The notes under the pieces: model-generated
What the model saw: the letters and a program-made list of their open reading frames with translations, nothing else
Databases searched by the model: none
What the model was told of the DNA's origin: nothing
Origin: an uncultured Alphaproteobacteria bacterium
GTDB taxonomy: Bacteria > Pseudomonadota > Alphaproteobacteria > RF32 > CAG-239
Assembly: GCA_944391695.1 (NCBI GenBank)
Contig: CALXUO010000055.1
Location: 1-54,483 of the forward strand
DNA length: 54,483 nucleotides
Reading direction: 5' to 3'
Part shown: piece after piece, positions 14,440 through 23,330 of the stretch
How the letters are laid out: every line of letters starts with the position of its first letter
Numbering within the stretch: position 1 is the stretch's first letter
Translations under genes and position numbers: made by a program

Positions 14440-15402
14440 ATGTCGGAAACATACAAAAAAATCGTCGGACTACAAAAATTTATGAATTCTAAAATCTTGG
14501 GACAAGAAGATTTGGTCGATAAGCTCATTATTACCATGCTTGCTGACGGCAATGCCTTGGTGGAAGGAGCCCCCGGACTTGCCAAAACCAAAGCCATAAA
14601 AACTTTGTCCTCCCTTATAAAAGCTGATTATAATCGTATCCAATTTACGCCGGATTTGCTGCCCTCGGATATCACCGGAAGCGAAATTTATATAGCAGCG
14701 GAAGGCAAATTTGAATTTCGTAAAGGCCCCATATTTGCTAATTTGGTGTTGGCTGATGAAATTAACCGCGCTCCGGCTAAGGTACAGTCGGCTTTGCTGG
14801 AGGCTATGGCCGAAAGGCAGGTGAGTGTCGGCGGCAAAAAATATCCTTTGCCAAAACTTTTTATGGTGATGGCAACGCAAAACCCGATTGAGCATGAGGG
14901 AACATATAATTTGCCGGAAGCACAACTTGATCGATTTTTGATGTATATCAAAATTAATCACCCGGATGCGGCAACCGAGAAAAAAATCCTAAAATTGGTC
15001 AGGGGAGAAATAAGCGGTGAAGATGAAAAAATGCCGGCCGAGGTTGATATAGATGATATTATGAAAGCGCGCTTTGAGGCTTTGAAAGTTCATATGAGCG
15101 AAAAAATAGAAGAGTATTTGGTACAGCTTATTATGGCAACAAGAATACCTGAAAAATATAATGCCGCTTTGAAAGGCTATGTGACTTATGGTGCAAGTCC
15201 GCGTGCCACGATTGCGCTTGACAGATGTGCCAAGGTTCATGCATGGCTTAAAGGCAAAGATTTTGTATCGCCTGAGGATATACATAAGGTTATTTATGAT
15301 GTGTTGCGCCACAGAATCATCTTGAGTTTTGAGGCTCAGGCTGAAGGTGTGACAACTGATGATGTTATTTCTTCGTTGTTGAAATTAGTGCCGCTGCCCT
15401 AA
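14440..15402 (+). CDS. MoxR-family AAA+ ATPase
   Basis: A 320-residue MoxR ATPase, a chaperone-like family usually encoded with DUF58 and von Willebrand proteins. Walker A appears as GAPGLAKT, Walker B as LADEINR, sensor 1 as MATQNPIEHEGTY and the lid as GASPRATIAL. The start at 14440 (MSETYK) is chosen because AAAGGA precedes it; an upstream ATG at 14389 would add a basic stretch unusual for the family. The DUF58 gene follows after 24 bp and is the expected partner. Confidence 0.92.
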   Translation: MSETYKKIVGLQKFMNSKILGQEDLVDKLIITMLADGNALVEGAPGLAKTKAIKTLSSLIKADYNRIQFTPDLLPSDITGSEIYIAAEGKFEFRKGPIFANLVLADEINRAPAKVQSALLEAMAERQVSVGGKKYPLPKLFMVMATQNPIEHEGTYNLPEAQLDRFLMYIKINHPDAATEKKILKLVRGEISGEDEKMPAEVDIDDIMKARFEALKVHMSEKIEEYLVQLIMATRIPEKYNAALKGYVTYGASPRATIALDRCAKVHAWLKGKDFVSPEDIHKVIYDVLRHRIILSFEAQAEGVTTDDVISSLLKLVPLP

Positions 15403-15426
15403 CTTGGGTTTGAGGGGTAAAGCATT

Positions 15427-16380
15427 ATGGGAAAGTTAAAAAAAATAACCGCCAAATTATTTAAAAACAATCTGGTTCAAAATACCGGTAACGGCTTGTA
15501 TGCAACCTTGGAAGAGCTTATGAATATGCGTAAAATTGCAGGCTATGTCCAGACTAACCGCAAAATTAAGTCTTATGCCATGCAGGCTGGCGACATTAAG
15601 TCTGCTTTTAAGGGCAGGGGAGTCGAGATGGAAGAAATCCGCGAATATGCTTTTGGTGATGATGTCAGAGATATTGATTGGCGGGTCAGCGCACGCAAAG
15701 AAAAACCCTATACCAAAATATATTTGGAAGAACGCGATCATGAAATTTATGTTTGGCTTGATTTGTCCGAGATAATGCTTTTTGGTTCAAATGTCGAGCT
15801 TAAATCGGTTACCGCGGCAAAGCTTGCTGCTTTGTTGGGGTGGGTGGCTCTAAATAACAAGGATAGGTTCGGCTGTATTATTTTTGACGGGCAAAAGTCT
15901 TGGCTGTTTAAGCCTAAAAATGATCGCTCTTATTTGGCGGCAATATTAAAAAAAATTGCCGAAGTATCTAAAGCTGCTCTTCAAAACAAAAAAAGTTCGG
16001 ATGATGAAAAGCTGCTTTCGCTTAAGTTGTTGGAAGCAAATATTAAAGGCAAGGCCAACGTATTTTTGATAAGTTCATTTATGGCGTGGGGAACGCGCTA
16101 TGATGCCGATATTGCGGCTTTGGCTAAGAAAGGGCGGAGTTTTTTGATTAACATATTTGATGATTTGGAAGAAAAAGCTCCCGTGTCGGGGCAATATATG
16201 GCAGAGTATGAGGGGAAAAAGTTGGTGTTTGATTCCTCAAGCAAAGCCTATAAAAAAGAATATGCCGCATATTTTGCAAATTTGCGCAAACAACGAGAGG
16301 ATTTTTGTTCGCGGTTTGGTTGCAAATTGGTTAATTTGAATGCGGATGAAAGTTTGGTCGGTAATTTAAAAATATTCTAG
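15427..16380 (+). CDS. DUF58 domain protein
   Basis: A 317-residue soluble protein with the DUF58 signature GRGVEMEEIREYAFGDDVRDIDW at about residues 60-80. A von Willebrand-like region follows (VWLDLSEIM). These proteins form units with MoxR ATPases, and their substrates are mostly unknown. The other usual cluster members (BatA/BatB-type proteins) are absent here, so the unit looks reduced to moxR plus DUF58. It is co-transcribed with moxR. Confidence 0.88.
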   Translation: MGKLKKITAKLFKNNLVQNTGNGLYATLEELMNMRKIAGYVQTNRKIKSYAMQAGDIKSAFKGRGVEMEEIREYAFGDDVRDIDWRVSARKEKPYTKIYLEERDHEIYVWLDLSEIMLFGSNVELKSVTAAKLAALLGWVALNNKDRFGCIIFDGQKSWLFKPKNDRSYLAAILKKIAEVSKAALQNKKSSDDEKLLSLKLLEANIKGKANVFLISSFMAWGTRYDADIAALAKKGRSFLINIFDDLEEKAPVSGQYMAEYEGKKLVFDSSSKAYKKEYAAYFANLRKQREDFCSRFGCKLVNLNADESLVGNLKIF

Positions 16381-16388
16381 CAGGAATC

Positions 16389-16417
16389 TTGACAAAAAAT
16401 GTCATGTGTGTTAAATT
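16389..16417 (+). promoter_or_regulatory. Promoter for TPR gene
   Basis: TTGACA (16389-16394) and TAAATT (16412-16417) are 17 bp apart, about 40 nt before the TPR gene start. It gives that gene transcription independent of moxR. Confidence 0.55.
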
Positions 16418-16463
16418 GGGGCTTGTAAATTATTTTGAACTTTATAATTGAAAAGAGAGAACA

Positions 16464-17441
16464 ATGGTTAAATCAAATGATAATGCCTCTTATAAAAGAG
16501 GTCAGGAACTTCTTGATCAAGGAATGTATAAAGAAGCAATTGCGCAATTTGATGCGGCAATTATTGAGCAGCCCGATTCTTGGAAGTCGCTTAATTCCAA
16601 GGGCTTTGCTTATCAAAAGCTAAGTAAATATACCGAGGCAGTGGAGTGTTTTGATAAGGCGCTGGAGATTAATCCCAATTCAGTTGAGGTGTTGAATAAT
16701 AAAGGCGTTACTTTGAGTATGCGAGGCCTTTATAAAGACGCTATACAATGCTTTAACGAGGCGGTGGCTTTAGATAAGACATCTTTGGAGGCCTTAAACG
16801 GCAAGGCTATTGCTTTGCAACATATGTTTGCTTACAAGGAAGCCCTGGACGTCTTGGAAGAGGCGATGAAAATTGATAATAAACATGCTCAGACGTTGCT
16901 CAGCGTGGCCGTTACTTTGCAAAAACTTAAACAATATGAACGCGCTATCTCTTTTTTCAAAAAGGTTTTGGCTAGTGATAAAAATAATATCAAGGCTTGG
17001 AACGGGGTCGGGGTTACCTATCAATTGATGGGCGATAATAGTTCGGCAATTAAATGTTTTACAAAGATACTTAATATTGACAGTCGTGAAATTCAGGCCT
17101 GGATTTCAATCGGTTTTGTTTATCAGAAAATGATGAAATTTAATGATGCTTTGAAATGCTATAAAAAAGCTCAAATGATTATCGGTAATAGGTATCACCA
17201 CAAACTTTATGACGGGCTGGCCTCTTGTTTGACCAAGTTGTCGATGTTTGACGAGGCATCGGAGGTGTATCAACAAATATTCCAACGCGAGGAAGGCAAG
17301 AAAAAGTGGGATGCTCAGCGTTCTTTGAAGTTTGTCAATAAACTGAAACGCAAAAAAGCTGTAGGAACTTTGCAGGCTTTGGTGCCACAAGATGAAAATG
17401 CTCCGAAAATTAAAATAGATTTGCCTAAACTTGAGGATTAG
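16464..17441 (+). CDS. Tetratricopeptide repeat protein
   Basis: A 325-residue protein built almost wholly of TPR units from about residue 8 to 265: at least seven 34-residue repeats with the A-x3-F-x2-A-(x)-(D/N)-P pattern, for example YTEAVECFDKALEINPNSVE. No signal peptide or enzyme domain is seen, so a cytoplasmic scaffold role is likely. The C-terminus is basic, then acidic. AAAGAGAGAACA precedes the ATG. It is monocistronic, between its own promoter and a terminator. Confidence 0.85.
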   Translation: MVKSNDNASYKRGQELLDQGMYKEAIAQFDAAIIEQPDSWKSLNSKGFAYQKLSKYTEAVECFDKALEINPNSVEVLNNKGVTLSMRGLYKDAIQCFNEAVALDKTSLEALNGKAIALQHMFAYKEALDVLEEAMKIDNKHAQTLLSVAVTLQKLKQYERAISFFKKVLASDKNNIKAWNGVGVTYQLMGDNSSAIKCFTKILNIDSREIQAWISIGFVYQKMMKFNDALKCYKKAQMIIGNRYHHKLYDGLASCLTKLSMFDEASEVYQQIFQREEGKKKWDAQRSLKFVNKLKRKKAVGTLQALVPQDENAPKIKIDLPKLED

Positions 17442-17459
17442 ACAATAAATCTTGGATTT

Positions 17460-17496
17460 AAAAAGCCGCCGTTGCTTGCAATCTGGTGGCTTTTTT
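17460..17496 (+). terminator. Terminator after TPR gene
   Basis: AAAAAGCCGCC (17460-17470) pairs with GGTGGCTTTTTT (17485-17496) with one G-T pair. Confidence 0.7.
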
Positions 17497-17568
17497 GTGG
17501 TTTAAATTTATTAAACAGTGAATATATGCTCTATACTACAATATTATTTAAGCCAAAGGAATAAAATT

Positions 17569-17784
17569 ATGGGAACATTTTTGAAATATGTAATTTATGT
17601 ATTGGTTATAATTGCTTTGTATATAATTGCCAAAGGCGTGTATGACGGAAACATAACTTCATCAACCACCCTAGGCGAGGTGGCGACCCAAGTTGACGAT
17701 GGAACAAGAAATATGGCCAAAGATGCAGCAAATGACGTGAATAAAGCCATAAATGACGTCAGACAAACTCGTCAACATCAATAA
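17569..17784 (+). CDS. Small membrane protein, unknown
   Basis: A 71-residue protein with one N-terminal membrane helix (about residues 5-23) and a soluble tail rich in Asp, Asn, Ala and Thr that should be helical. The start at 17569 has AAAGGA nine bases upstream. TATACT at 17532-17537 could be its -10 box, with a poor -35. Its 3' end overlaps the end of the convergent gene at 17759 by 26 bp. No family is recognised. Confidence 0.6.
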   Translation: MGTFLKYVIYVLVIIALYIIAKGVYDGNITSSTTLGEVATQVDDGTRNMAKDAANDVNKAINDVRQTRQHQ

Positions 17785-18181
17785 TGTGTTCGTTTTTTTC
17801 ATAAAAGTGTTTGAGATAGCTGCGCCCGGTGCGTTCAATCTCTTCATCTTTGATAATTGACTGATTGGTGTTATAAACGCCTACTTTGCTGTTGTTGGGC
17901 GGCGCTTCTTGAGTGTTTTCAAACATTCCGCTCAGAGCCAAGGCTTCAATGCTGGTTGAAATATCCGGTGTGGCCGAATTAAAATCGGTTACCGGAGGCT
18001 TGGGCGGTTGTTGGCGTCGGTTTTGCCGGTCGTTTTCGTTCTCGTTTTTTATCAGGACATTGTTGTTGGTATCAATGTGCTCAACAAATTGTGAGTGGTT
18101 GTTAGGCTCAATAGAACGCTTATCAACCTTTGATGAGGATGATGCAGTGCTGCCTATACGACGTGCCGATGTAATACTCAT
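17759..18181 (-). CDS. Hypothetical 140-residue protein
   Basis: Not recognised. The first 70 residues are polar, Ser/Asn/Arg-rich and probably disordered, with a Pro-rich stretch (QQPPKPPV). The C-terminus looks ordered (RTGRSYLKHFYEKNEHIID). No signal or membrane segment is visible. A clear GGGAGAAACCGC precedes the ATG, which supports translation. Its 3' end overlaps the convergent small membrane gene. A perfect palindrome sits 25-42 bp upstream of the start. Confidence 0.6.
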   Translation of the reverse strand: MSITSARRIGSTASSSSKVDKRSIEPNNHSQFVEHIDTNNNVLIKNENENDRQNRRQQPPKPPVTDFNSATPDISTSIEALALSGMFENTQEAPPNNSKVGVYNTNQSIIKDEEIERTGRSYLKHFYEKNEHIIDVDEFV

Positions 18182-18205
18182 GCGGTTTCTCCCATAAGAG
18201 TAAGT

Positions 18206-18223
18206 GTCTAATATACTTTAGAC
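18206..18223. promoter_or_regulatory. Palindrome GTCTAA-TATACT-TTAGAC
   Basis: A perfect 6-6-6 inverted repeat upstream of the minus-strand 140-residue gene, within its probable promoter or leader. It is a candidate operator; no matching regulator is identified in the window. Confidence 0.35.
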
Positions 18224-18297
18224 CCCTATATTTACACTATAACATATAAATATTTAAAATACCACAATAATTTATTCAATATTTAGTCTGCCGTAAT

Positions 18298-18564
18298 TTA
18301 TGCCTTGGGGGCTTGAGAATCGTCTTTGTCGGCAGAATTCTCATCTTCTTGGGCGGAAGATGCAGATTTGTTGCCGGAGGTGATCTTCTTTTGCTCAGCC
18401 AAAGCCTTGATTTCTGCGGTTTTTGACTTGCTCCATGATAATAAATCAGCTAAAAGTTTTTTTAGCCAGGGAATAGATTTTTCATACCATATCTTGAGGT
18501 CGTCAATTTTGATAACGCCGAAAATTACGGCAATTGCAAAAGCGATTAGAATCCATGTAATCAT
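18298..18564 (-). CDS. Small membrane protein, TatA-like shape
   Basis: An 88-residue protein: one N-terminal membrane helix (residues 2-18), then FGVIKIDDLKIWYEKS, an amphipathic helix and a charged, disordered tail. The hinge FG followed by a K-I-x-D-L pattern resembles TatA/TatB proteins of the twin-arginine system, and in many alphaproteobacteria tat genes lie soon after nagZ and scpAB. Here it overlaps the nagZ stop by 1 bp (TAATG), with scpAB absent. A true TatA assignment is tentative; it may only look alike. Confidence 0.45.
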   Translation of the reverse strand: MITWILIAFAIAVIFGVIKIDDLKIWYEKSIPWLKKLLADLLSWSKSKTAEIKALAEQKKITSGNKSASSAQEDENSADKDDSQAPKA

Positions 18565-19637
18565 TATCGTGTCCTTTGTTTTAGGTTATTTAATACCTCC
18601 GTTGCATCATAATGTTCCTCATAATAAGAAGCATTACGCATAAGCGCGGTATAAGCCGATGCTGTTTTATCATCGGCATCTTTTGGTTTATTATTGTGCA
18701 AAATTTTGCAAGCTTTGTCCAGACGTTCCATGGCTTCATCGGATAACTGGGGACAGTATTGGGCCAGGGCTTCCAATTCATCAATGTTTCCTAGGCAATA
18801 ACAGATACTATCGCAGCCGGCCTCTAGTGATTTTAGAGCTTTATCGATGGTATTTCCTTTTAAGGCTTTCATATCAATGGAATCGGATATCAAAAGGCCG
18901 TCAAAACCAATCGCACGGCGGATTAGGCCTTTAATTATCTTGGGGCTTTGGGTCGCCGGATTGTCTTTATCAATCTGCGGCAATAAAATATGTGCGGTCA
19001 TACCTAAAGGAGAGAATGCACATTGTTGGAACGGATATATTTCTCTTTCCAATTGTTTTATGGATATATCAACTACGGGAAGGTCTAAGTGGGGATCTGA
19101 AATGGCCTGTCCGTGTCCGGGCATATGTTTGATGCAAGGAATTATGCCGTTTGCTATATAAGAATTTAGCATAGTTTGTCCTAAATTTGCTACCGTATCC
19201 GCAGAAGAGGAAAAACACCGGCTTTTTAAGGCTTCGGTCGTTTGCGGATAGCTGATATCCAAAACAGGTGCAAAGTTAACGTTGATACCGCTTTCTTTGA
19301 GGTCGCGGCTAATCAGCTCGGCATGTAAAGAGGCCGCTTTTTGGGCTTTGTCAAGTGGGAGAGATCCTATTTCGTATTGCGAGGCATAAGACATAAATTC
19401 AGGCTCTTTGAGGCGTCTTACACGGCCTCCTTCTTGATCAACGGCAATTAGGACATCATCTCGTCCAATGGTTTCTTTTATTTCGTTAGTTAATTTTAAA
19501 ATCTGTGCTTTATCTTTTAGATTGCGGCCAAACAAAGTTATGCCCAAAGGATTGCAAGAAGAAAAAATCTTTTTCTCCTTATCGGTGAGAGATGGTCCTT
19601 CGCAAGATAACATGGCGGCTAAAGGACGTTTGGTCAT
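18564..19637 (-). CDS. nagZ: Beta-N-acetylhexosaminidase NagZ (GH3)
   Basis: Cytoplasmic glycoside hydrolase family 3 enzyme that releases GlcNAc from anhydro-muropeptides during cell-wall recycling. The 357-residue length and the diagnostic KHMPGHG loop with its histidine, followed by DPHLDLP, match NagZ; LISDSIDM contains the nucleophile aspartate. GAGGAG precedes the ATG. Its product would feed NagA/NagB through a kinase not in this window. It is co-directional with the SPOR and protease genes upstream. Confidence 0.92.
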   Translation of the reverse strand: MTKRPLAAMLSCEGPSLTDKEKKIFSSCNPLGITLFGRNLKDKAQILKLTNEIKETIGRDDVLIAVDQEGGRVRRLKEPEFMSYASQYEIGSLPLDKAQKAASLHAELISRDLKESGINVNFAPVLDISYPQTTEALKSRCFSSSADTVANLGQTMLNSYIANGIIPCIKHMPGHGQAISDPHLDLPVVDISIKQLEREIYPFQQCAFSPLGMTAHILLPQIDKDNPATQSPKIIKGLIRRAIGFDGLLISDSIDMKALKGNTIDKALKSLEAGCDSICYCLGNIDELEALAQYCPQLSDEAMERLDKACKILHNNKPKDADDKTASAYTALMRNASYYEEHYDATEVLNNLKQRTR

Positions 19638-19655
19638 CTGTTTATCTCCTCAATG

Positions 19656-20312
19656 TTAAATCAACCATCCGGCAAGCAAAATGGAGGTTTGGCGAAGATA
19701 GGCTGCAAACGGATTAAAATGAATGCCAAAAGTTTGCAATAAAGCCGGAACCACAAATGCTATTATGATTATAAATATCAGACCGCTACGCTCAGAGTTT
19801 AAAAAACGCTCAATATGTGGATTATTTGACCAACCAAGCAATATTTTTGAACCGTCAAGCGGCGGAATTGGCAACAGATTGAAAACCGCCAATACTATAT
19901 TAAAAAATATCATTTGCAACCAAAACATGGCCAAGATTCCACTTAGCGTCGGAGATGATATTTGTAAAGAAAGTTTGAGTAATACGGCTGATATCAATGC
20001 CAGCAAAAAATTCATTAAAATACCGGCCGAGGCAACCATGACAACGCCTAATTTGGAATACTTAAGCTTGGAATAATCAATTGGTACCGGTTTGGCCCAA
20101 CCGAAAATAAACCCGGTCTTGGCCAAAAACAGCAAGATTGGAAGTAAAATCGTGCCAAATAAGTCTATGTGTTTTAGTGGGTTTAGCGATAGGCGCCCGG
20201 CATTTTGCGCCGTATCATCGCCCAAATGTTTGGCCACAAACCCGTGCGCAATTTCATGGGCGATAATGGCAATGAAAACGGCTAAAGCCGATGTCGCTAT
20301 CTTTATTATCAT
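19656..20312 (-). CDS. Site-2 protease family protein (M50)
   Basis: A 218-residue membrane metalloprotease. The zinc motif HEIAH (residues 19-23) lies in the first helix and the third ligand in NLLPIPPLDG; several hydrophobic segments are present. Short M50 proteins without a PDZ domain are common, but their substrates are mostly unknown. The start at 20312 overlaps the SPOR-gene stop by one base (TAATG), and this coupling decides the start over the longer upstream frame. Confidence 0.88.
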   Translation of the reverse strand: MIIKIATSALAVFIAIIAHEIAHGFVAKHLGDDTAQNAGRLSLNPLKHIDLFGTILLPILLFLAKTGFIFGWAKPVPIDYSKLKYSKLGVVMVASAGILMNFLLALISAVLLKLSLQISSPTLSGILAMFWLQMIFFNIVLAVFNLLPIPPLDGSKILLGWSNNPHIERFLNSERSGLIFIIIIAFVVPALLQTFGIHFNPFAAYLRQTSILLAGWLI

Positions 20313-21229
20313 TACTTTTTCTTTACTAAACAAGAGCCGCCAGCAGATTTTATCGAATTGCATATCTTGTCGGCATCAGTTCTTTCCTTAAAGGCCCCGG
20401 CTTTAAGGCGATAAAATGTCCCTTTAGCACCTAAATCTGCGGCTTCTACTTCATGGGGAAGGCCTTTGAGAGCTGAATATTTCTTGCTTAAATCGGCCCA
20501 AGCCTTATCCATGGCTGATTTGTTGGGCGAAGAGATTAGTTGAATTTGCCAACTTCCTGATGGAGCAATATTTGCTTGTGCTTTTTTTGCAGGCTCTTTA
20601 GGTTGAACTTGCTCGGTAACAGAGGGTCGGGTTTTTATGTCCTCAGTTTTAGCCGGTTCTTTTATTTCTATTTTGACCTCTTGTTTAACCTCTGGTTGTT
20701 TGGATATTTGTTCTTCTGCGGTTTGTGTTTTGGCAACATAGGAAGAATCTATTTTTTGCTCCGATTGAGCCATAACTTTAGAATCCGCCTCTGCTTTCAA
20801 TATATCATCAGGAATCTTTTCTTCAGCCAAGATAAGCTTGGGTTCTTCCGGAGGAGGAAGAAGATTCTCTACCTTGTTGTCTTGTGCTTGTTTCTTTTCA
20901 ACAATATCGTAGACGGTTTTGTCTTGATTTAATATCTCCATTCCGCCAGGGTCGGCAGGTTGAACCTTGATGGCTGCTTGCGGCCTCCTTACAACCGGAA
21001 TTTCGGCATCTTCAACGCTTGAATAATTCGGAGATAAGATAAACCAACTGACAATACCGGCCAATCCTATGCCTAAAACCGTACCCAAAAATATGTGTTG
21101 CGAACGGTTAATATCATTCTTGCGTTCTTCCAAACTGTCTAAGGGTTGAGAATTAAGCCTTTGACGGAATTCGTCTAGGAATTCTCTACCTTTTTGGTTT
21201 GTATCGTCATCTTGAAAATCATCAAGCAT
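20312..21229 (-). CDS. SPOR-domain membrane protein
   Basis: A 305-residue single-pass protein: cytoplasmic N-terminus (about 1-45), one membrane helix (about 48-66), a long Lys/Glu/Pro-rich linker and a C-terminal SPOR domain (about 225-305) that binds denuded peptidoglycan at the division site. AAAGGAGAGCTCCG precedes the ATG. A SPOR gene between dgt and nagZ is usual in alphaproteobacteria, though argS, often between them, is missing here. Confidence 0.85.
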   Translation of the reverse strand: MLDDFQDDDTNQKGREFLDEFRQRLNSQPLDSLEERKNDINRSQHIFLGTVLGIGLAGIVSWFILSPNYSSVEDAEIPVVRRPQAAIKVQPADPGGMEILNQDKTVYDIVEKKQAQDNKVENLLPPPEEPKLILAEEKIPDDILKAEADSKVMAQSEQKIDSSYVAKTQTAEEQISKQPEVKQEVKIEIKEPAKTEDIKTRPSVTEQVQPKEPAKKAQANIAPSGSWQIQLISSPNKSAMDKAWADLSKKYSALKGLPHEVEAADLGAKGTFYRLKAGAFKERTDADKICNSIKSAGGSCLVKKK

Positions 21230-21310
21230 CGGAGCTCTCCTTTATGCAAAAAATAATGCTTTTTATGTCATATCTATATAACAAAAAACTTTATAATCAA
21301 TTAACAAAGC

Positions 21311-22465
21311 CTAAAAACGATAGGCCATATTAAATAATTTTTGATGCTCTTCGACGGCAAAAGCATCGGTCATGCAAGCAATATATGTGCAAATACAGTC
21401 TGCTTTTTCTTGTTCTGATGAAGAATTGTCGATTTGCGGCCTTAGTTCCATGGGCAGAAGCTTATAATCATTCATAAAGGCATTAAACAAGTCCTCGACA
21501 ATTTTTTGAGATTTCATATCCATACGGGCTATGTTGCTGTGAGTATAGAAACGACGTGTCAAAAATTGATGCAGCTGATATATCTGTTGGTGCATCTCTT
21601 TGGAAAAATTGGCGGTGAAAGCTTTGGTTAGGCGAATGTCATCCGAGGTCTTGATTGCAAAATCTTGCAGGTTTTGTTGTGTGGTTTTTAACAAATCAAA
21701 AACCATGGCACTTATTAATGAACGGGTGACGGCATAAATGCGTAATTCGTCTTCACGGCCCGGATTTTCCAGGTCAAATCGCATAATTATTTCTTTAATG
21801 AAATCTAATTCGCACAATTGCTCTATAGTAAAAAATCCGGCGCGAAAACCATCGTCAATATCGTGATTGTTATAGGCAATGTCATCGGCAAAAGCCGCTA
21901 TCTGTGCTTCCAACGAGGGATAGTTTTTTAGGTCAAGGGGAAATTGTTTATTGAAATTTTTGAGGTATTGATTGGTGATGTTTTTTATTGGGCCGTTGTG
22001 CTTAACCGTACCCTCTAGAGTTTCCCATGTCAGATTTAGGCCGTTGAATGAAGGATAGTGATTTTCTATCTCGGTCATGATTTTGAGCGAATTTACATTG
22101 TGATCAAATCCGCCGAAATCTTTCATGCAGCGGTTAAGTCCGCGTTCGCCGGCATGGCCAAAAGGGGCATGTCCCAAATCATGTGCCAAGGCTATGGCCT
22201 CGCCAAGCTCCTCATTTAACTTAAGGTTTTTGCACAAAGTGCGGGTAATTTGCGCAACCTCGATACTGTGAGTTAGGCGTGTACGATAATTTTTGCCTTC
22301 ATGATAGGCAAAAACCTGCGTCTTGCCCTCTAATCTGCGAAAAGCAGCCGAGTGTATTAAACGGTCGCGGTCGCGCTGAAAATCAGAGCGGATAATATTG
22401 GCATAATCGGGATACATCCGGCCGCGGGAATTTTCGTCTTTGGTAGCATAATCTGCAAGGGTCAT
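21311..22465 (-). CDS. dgt: dGTPase-like HD-domain triphosphohydrolase
   Basis: Hydrolyses dNTPs (classically dGTP) to nucleoside and triphosphate. The HD metal site is visible as RTRLTHSIEVAQ and ALAHDLGHAPFGHAGE, with a further FADDIAYNNHD motif. The 384-residue start at 22465 is an ATG; a TTG five codons upstream is possible but neither has a clear binding site. It matches the shorter dGTPase-like branch common in alphaproteobacteria. It is divergent from xthA. Confidence 0.9.
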   Translation of the reverse strand: MTLADYATKDENSRGRMYPDYANIIRSDFQRDRDRLIHSAAFRRLEGKTQVFAYHEGKNYRTRLTHSIEVAQITRTLCKNLKLNEELGEAIALAHDLGHAPFGHAGERGLNRCMKDFGGFDHNVNSLKIMTEIENHYPSFNGLNLTWETLEGTVKHNGPIKNITNQYLKNFNKQFPLDLKNYPSLEAQIAAFADDIAYNNHDIDDGFRAGFFTIEQLCELDFIKEIIMRFDLENPGREDELRIYAVTRSLISAMVFDLLKTTQQNLQDFAIKTSDDIRLTKAFTANFSKEMHQQIYQLHQFLTRRFYTHSNIARMDMKSQKIVEDLFNAFMNDYKLLPMELRPQIDNSSSEQEKADCICTYIACMTDAFAVEEHQKLFNMAYRF

Positions 22466-22538
22466 CTTTTTTGCTTTCAATGATAAAAAAAATATTATAC
22501 TTTACTTTAAGATAACTAATTAAAGAAAGGGTTAATAA

Positions 22539-23330
22539 ATGAAAATTGCCACCTATAACGTTAACTCAATCAATGCCAGAATCGAAAATCTTGTTCAATG
22601 GTTGAGAGATGAAGAACCGGACATAGCATTGCTGCAAGAAATTAAAACCGAGTTTAATTCTTTTCCGTTTTTTGATTTGCAGGCAATAGGGTATGAGGCC
22701 AGAATCGTTGGGCAGAAAAGTTATAACGGGGTGGCAATTTTGAGCAAAAATAAAATTAAAGTATTGCATGAAGCTCTGCCCGGCGTGGATGATGAAAACG
22801 CCAGATATTTGGAAGCAGATGTTGAGGCGGAAGGTGTTAAGTGGCGGGTGGCATCTATTTATTTACCCAACGGCAATCCGCCTTATAATAATCCGGATGA
22901 TGACAGCAAATGGCTTTATAAACTTAAGTGGATGGATGCTTTGATAGAACATGCAAAAGAATTGGCTTTGTTGCGTCAGCCGGTAATCTTGGGCGGTGAT
23001 TTTAATGTGATTATGACCGATGATGATGTATATGATCCGGCGGCCTTTAAGAACAATGCTTTGTTTCGTCCGGAGGTCAGACACAAATTGAAAAGCTTGT
23101 CTTATCTCGGATTTTGTGATGCTTTTAGGACTAAACATGAAAAAGAAAACGGTTATACTTTTTGGGATTATGCCGGAGCATCGCTTCATAATGATTGGGG
23201 TATGAGAATTGATTATTTGTGGCTTAATGCCTATGGGGTGGACAGACTTGAAAATTGCGAGGTAAACAAAAAACCAAGAATGGGGCAAAAACCATCGGAC
23301 CATACGGTGTTGCAGGCGGTGTTAAAATAG
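22539..23330 (+). CDS. xthA: Exodeoxyribonuclease III
   Basis: AP endonuclease and 3'-5' exonuclease of base excision repair. The 263 residues show the family landmarks: MKIATYNVNSINAR at the start, LQEIK with the metal-binding glutamate, IYLPNG, GGDFNV and the C-terminal SDH (PSDHTVL) catalytic triad. AAAGAAAGGG precedes the ATG. The next gene begins at the base after its stop, so they are co-transcribed. Confidence 0.94.
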   Translation: MKIATYNVNSINARIENLVQWLRDEEPDIALLQEIKTEFNSFPFFDLQAIGYEARIVGQKSYNGVAILSKNKIKVLHEALPGVDDENARYLEADVEAEGVKWRVASIYLPNGNPPYNNPDDDSKWLYKLKWMDALIEHAKELALLRQPVILGGDFNVIMTDDDVYDPAAFKNNALFRPEVRHKLKSLSYLGFCDAFRTKHEKENGYTFWDYAGASLHNDWGMRIDYLWLNAYGVDRLENCEVNKKPRMGQKPSDHTVLQAVLK

